Shown one piece after another: positions 15,314-15,355 of a stretch of DNA of 15,355 nt. Position 1 is the stretch's first letter. The number at the start of each line of letters is the position of its first letter. The position numbers and the translations under genes were made by a program. This DNA is from JBCCFX01 sp039029515 (GTDB lineage Bacteria; Planctomycetota; Phycisphaerae; Phycisphaerales; SM1A02), in contig JBCCFX010000081.1 in NCBI GenBank assembly GCA_039029515.1, positions 1 through 15,355 of the forward strand, given 5' to 3'. Under the pieces are notes generated by a model. The model worked only from the letters and a program-made list of their open reading frames with translations, ran no database searches and had not been told where the DNA came from.

Positions 15314-15355
15314 TGTCGTTTGGCGCGCACGCAACGTCAATCCACCTGCCACTCC

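Overview
The window looks like chromosomal DNA of a planctomycete, possibly from the Phycisphaerae side of the phylum. The basis is family content: an ECF sigma factor of the planctomycete-expanded type translationally coupled to a membrane Ser/Thr kinase with a repeat-like C-terminal half, a long secreted protein built from Cys-Cys repeats, and a dnaA gene with a strong planctomycete-like C-terminal helix-turn-helix. The lineage assignment is inference. No rRNA, tRNA, CRISPR array, transposase or attachment site is visible.

Layout. (1) Bases 1-1354, minus: the N-terminal 451 codons of a secreted calcineurin-like metallophosphoesterase that runs off the left edge. It is divergent from (2) a Tat-exported PhoX/DUF839 protein (1519-2922, plus). 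(3) Convergent with it is a minus-strand operon: ECF sigma factor (6189-5464) then Ser/Thr kinase (5464-2930), joined by a one-base stop/start overlap. (4) Divergent from the sigma factor, across an intergenic region holding a perfect 20-bp palindrome, lies a plus-strand pair: an unrecognised lipoprotein (6472-8046) and a trypsin-fold serine protease without a signal peptide (8054-9214). (5) A secreted 1040-residue protein (9427-12549) has fifteen six-cysteine repeats and an unrecognised C-terminal domain. Its start region is odd: a strong ribosome-binding site and ATG lie upstream, but an in-frame TGA separates them from the signal sequence. (6) A metallo-beta-lactamase-fold hydrolase resembling plant/cyanobacterial short-form tRNase Z (12695-13609). 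(7) dnaA (13835-15232), followed 18 bases later by a perfect consensus DnaA box and then by a hairpin, so the replication origin may begin at the right edge.

How the parts may work together. The sigma factor and kinase probably form one signalling unit in which the kinase senses outside the membrane and acts on transcription. The palindrome is well placed to control the sigma/kinase operon, the lipoprotein/protease operon, or both. The two leftmost genes both look like exported phosphoester-cleaving enzymes. The rnz-like gene and dnaA each have their own plausible sigma-70-like promoter and are ordinary housekeeping genes. The best candidates for something undescribed are the Cys-repeat protein with its interrupted leader and the ECF/kinase-palindrome-lipoprotein/protease cluster.
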